Made by a program: the position numbers and the translations under genes. Source: Burkholderiaceae bacterium (GTDB lineage Bacteria; Pseudomonadota; Gammaproteobacteria; Burkholderiales; Burkholderiaceae_C). Taken from it: a stretch of DNA of 38,755 nucleotides. How positions within the stretch are numbered: the stretch's first letter is position 1; each line of letters begins with the position of its first letter. Positions 38,093 to 38,755 of the stretch are shown piece by piece. Below the pieces are notes generated by a model. The model was not told where the DNA came from. It did no database searches and was given only the letters and a program-made list of their open reading frames with translations. The stretch lies in assembly GCA_022702125.1 (NCBI GenBank), contig JAKOND010000255.1:1-38755 (forward strand), in the 5' to 3' direction.

Positions 38093-38755
38093 GGGGCAGC
38101 CTCCTGCGGGTCGGCCGCCGGCAGGTGCAGCCGGACGCACAGCCCGCCCAGCGGCGACGGCAGCGCGGCGATGCGGCCGCCGTGGGCCTCGACGATGCCG
38201 CGCACGATGGCCAGGCCCAGGCCGGCGCCGCCGCTCTCGCGGCTGCGCGAGGTGTCGACGCGGTGGAAGCGGTCGAAGAGCCGCGGCAGGTGCGCCGCCG
38301 GCACGCCGGGGAAGGAATCGCAGAACTCGACGACGATGTCGGCCGTCCGCGGGGCGGCACCGCCGTCGCCGGGCCCCGCGCTGGCGCCGGAAGCCGCGGG
38401 CGCGCGCCAGGCGGCGATGCGCAGACGGCCGCCGGGATCGGTGTAGCGCACGCTGTTCTCCAGCAGGTTGTTGAAGAGCTGCTGCATGCGCCGCGCGTCG
38501 GCCAGCGCCCGCAGCGGCGCGTCGTCCGGCAGGCCGTGCGCCGTCCCGCCGGACGCGCGCGGGCCGGTGCCGCCCCCGGCGGGGCCGGGGCGCGTCGCCG
38601 CTGCCGTCTCCGTCGCCGTGTCCGGCCGCCGGCCCGGGCCGCCGCGATCCGGGAGGGCGCGGACCGCGGGGTCGCCCTCCGCCTCGCCCTCCAGCCGCAG
38701 CTCCAGCGCCAGCCCGCGCTCGGCCAGCCGGGCGCCGAAGATGTCGGCGGTCAGC
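38089..38755 (-). CDS. baeS: Sensor histidine kinase, BaeS-like, C-terminal part (5' end outside window)
   Basis: Open from the window edge (first full codon at 38754) to the stop at 38089-38091; 222 codons seen. ATP-binding boxes: N box LFNNLLENSVRYTD, G1 DSFPGVP, F region FDRFHRVDTSRSRESGG, G2 GAGLGLAIVRGIVEAHGG. Sequence resembles BaeS. About 50-55 extra Gly/Pro/Ala-rich residues (about 38685-38509) are inserted between the LELRLEG strand and the N box, where relatives have only a few. Its ATGA overlap with the regulator indicates coupled translation. Sensor, HAMP and His-box regions lie outside the window. Confidence 0.85.
   Translation of the reverse strand, partial: LTADIFGARLAERGLALELRLEGEAEGDPAVRALPDRGGPGRRPDTATETAAATRPGPAGGGTGPRASGGTAHGLPDDAPLRALADARRMQQLFNNLLENSVRYTDPGGRLRIAAWRAPAASGASAGPGDGGAAPRTADIVVEFCDSFPGVPAAHLPRLFDRFHRVDTSRSRESGGAGLGLAIVRGIVEAHGGRIAALPSPLGGLCVRLHLPAADPQEAAP

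Overview
The window is very GC-rich, tightly packed bacterial DNA. It looks like a betaproteobacterium of the Burkholderiales, most probably Comamonadaceae. The support is a urease cluster in ureD-ureA-hupE-ureB-ureC...ureE-ureF-ureG order, a split MetH, a PEP-CTERM protein, a SiaABCD module, and short AT-rich 'TAGC' repeats of a kind I associate with that family. No rRNA, tRNA, CRISPR array, phage genes or transposase were found.

Layout. 1-1545: the end of a TetR-type regulator, then an amidohydrolase closely resembling enamidase. 1573-11489 (mostly minus strand): a chemotaxis receptor, a YihY/BrkB membrane protein, a glycine-zipper envelope protein, the C-terminal three quarters of cobalamin-dependent methionine synthase, a Tat-type phosphocholine-specific phospholipase C and a tiny lipoprotein. 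11705-20794: a 36-codon ORF, then the urease cluster. Structural genes ureA, ureB and ureC and accessory genes ureD, ureE, ureF and ureG are all present, with a HupE/UreJ nickel permease. Between ureC and ureE sit an opposite-strand AbrB/Doc toxin-antitoxin pair and a phospholipase D-type lipoprotein. 20800-28374: scattered single genes (LOG phosphoribohydrolase, OsmC peroxidase, a GGCT-like protein, YetF/DUF421 with a partner, a PACE efflux pump with a divergent LysR regulator, a nucleoside hydrolase behind an 18-bp palindrome, a secreted Cys-rich protein, and a probable PD-(D/E)XK-fold protein).

28516-32419 (minus) is a complete siaA-siaB-siaC-siaD module: a membrane PP2C phosphatase, a kinase, a phospho-switch protein and a diguanylate cyclase. 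In Pseudomonas aeruginosa this controls aggregation and biofilm through c-di-GMP. Next come a UPF0149/SEC-C protein, an FMN-binding glutamate synthase-family protein overlapping a kinase-like gene, a PEP-CTERM exported protein behind a good sigma-54 (-24/-12) promoter, and a BaeSR-like two-component system whose kinase runs off the window.

The urease genes work together: UreABC is the enzyme, UreDFG with UreE loads nickel, and HupE imports it. The Sia module and the sigma-54-driven PEP-CTERM protein both point to control of aggregation and extracellular matrix. I found no clearly new multi-gene system. The best leads are the sigma-54/PEP-CTERM promoter, the LacI-type palindrome before the nucleoside hydrolase, the interrupted urease cluster, the repeat that has become coding sequence inside ureF, and the unnamed PD-(D/E)XK-like protein.
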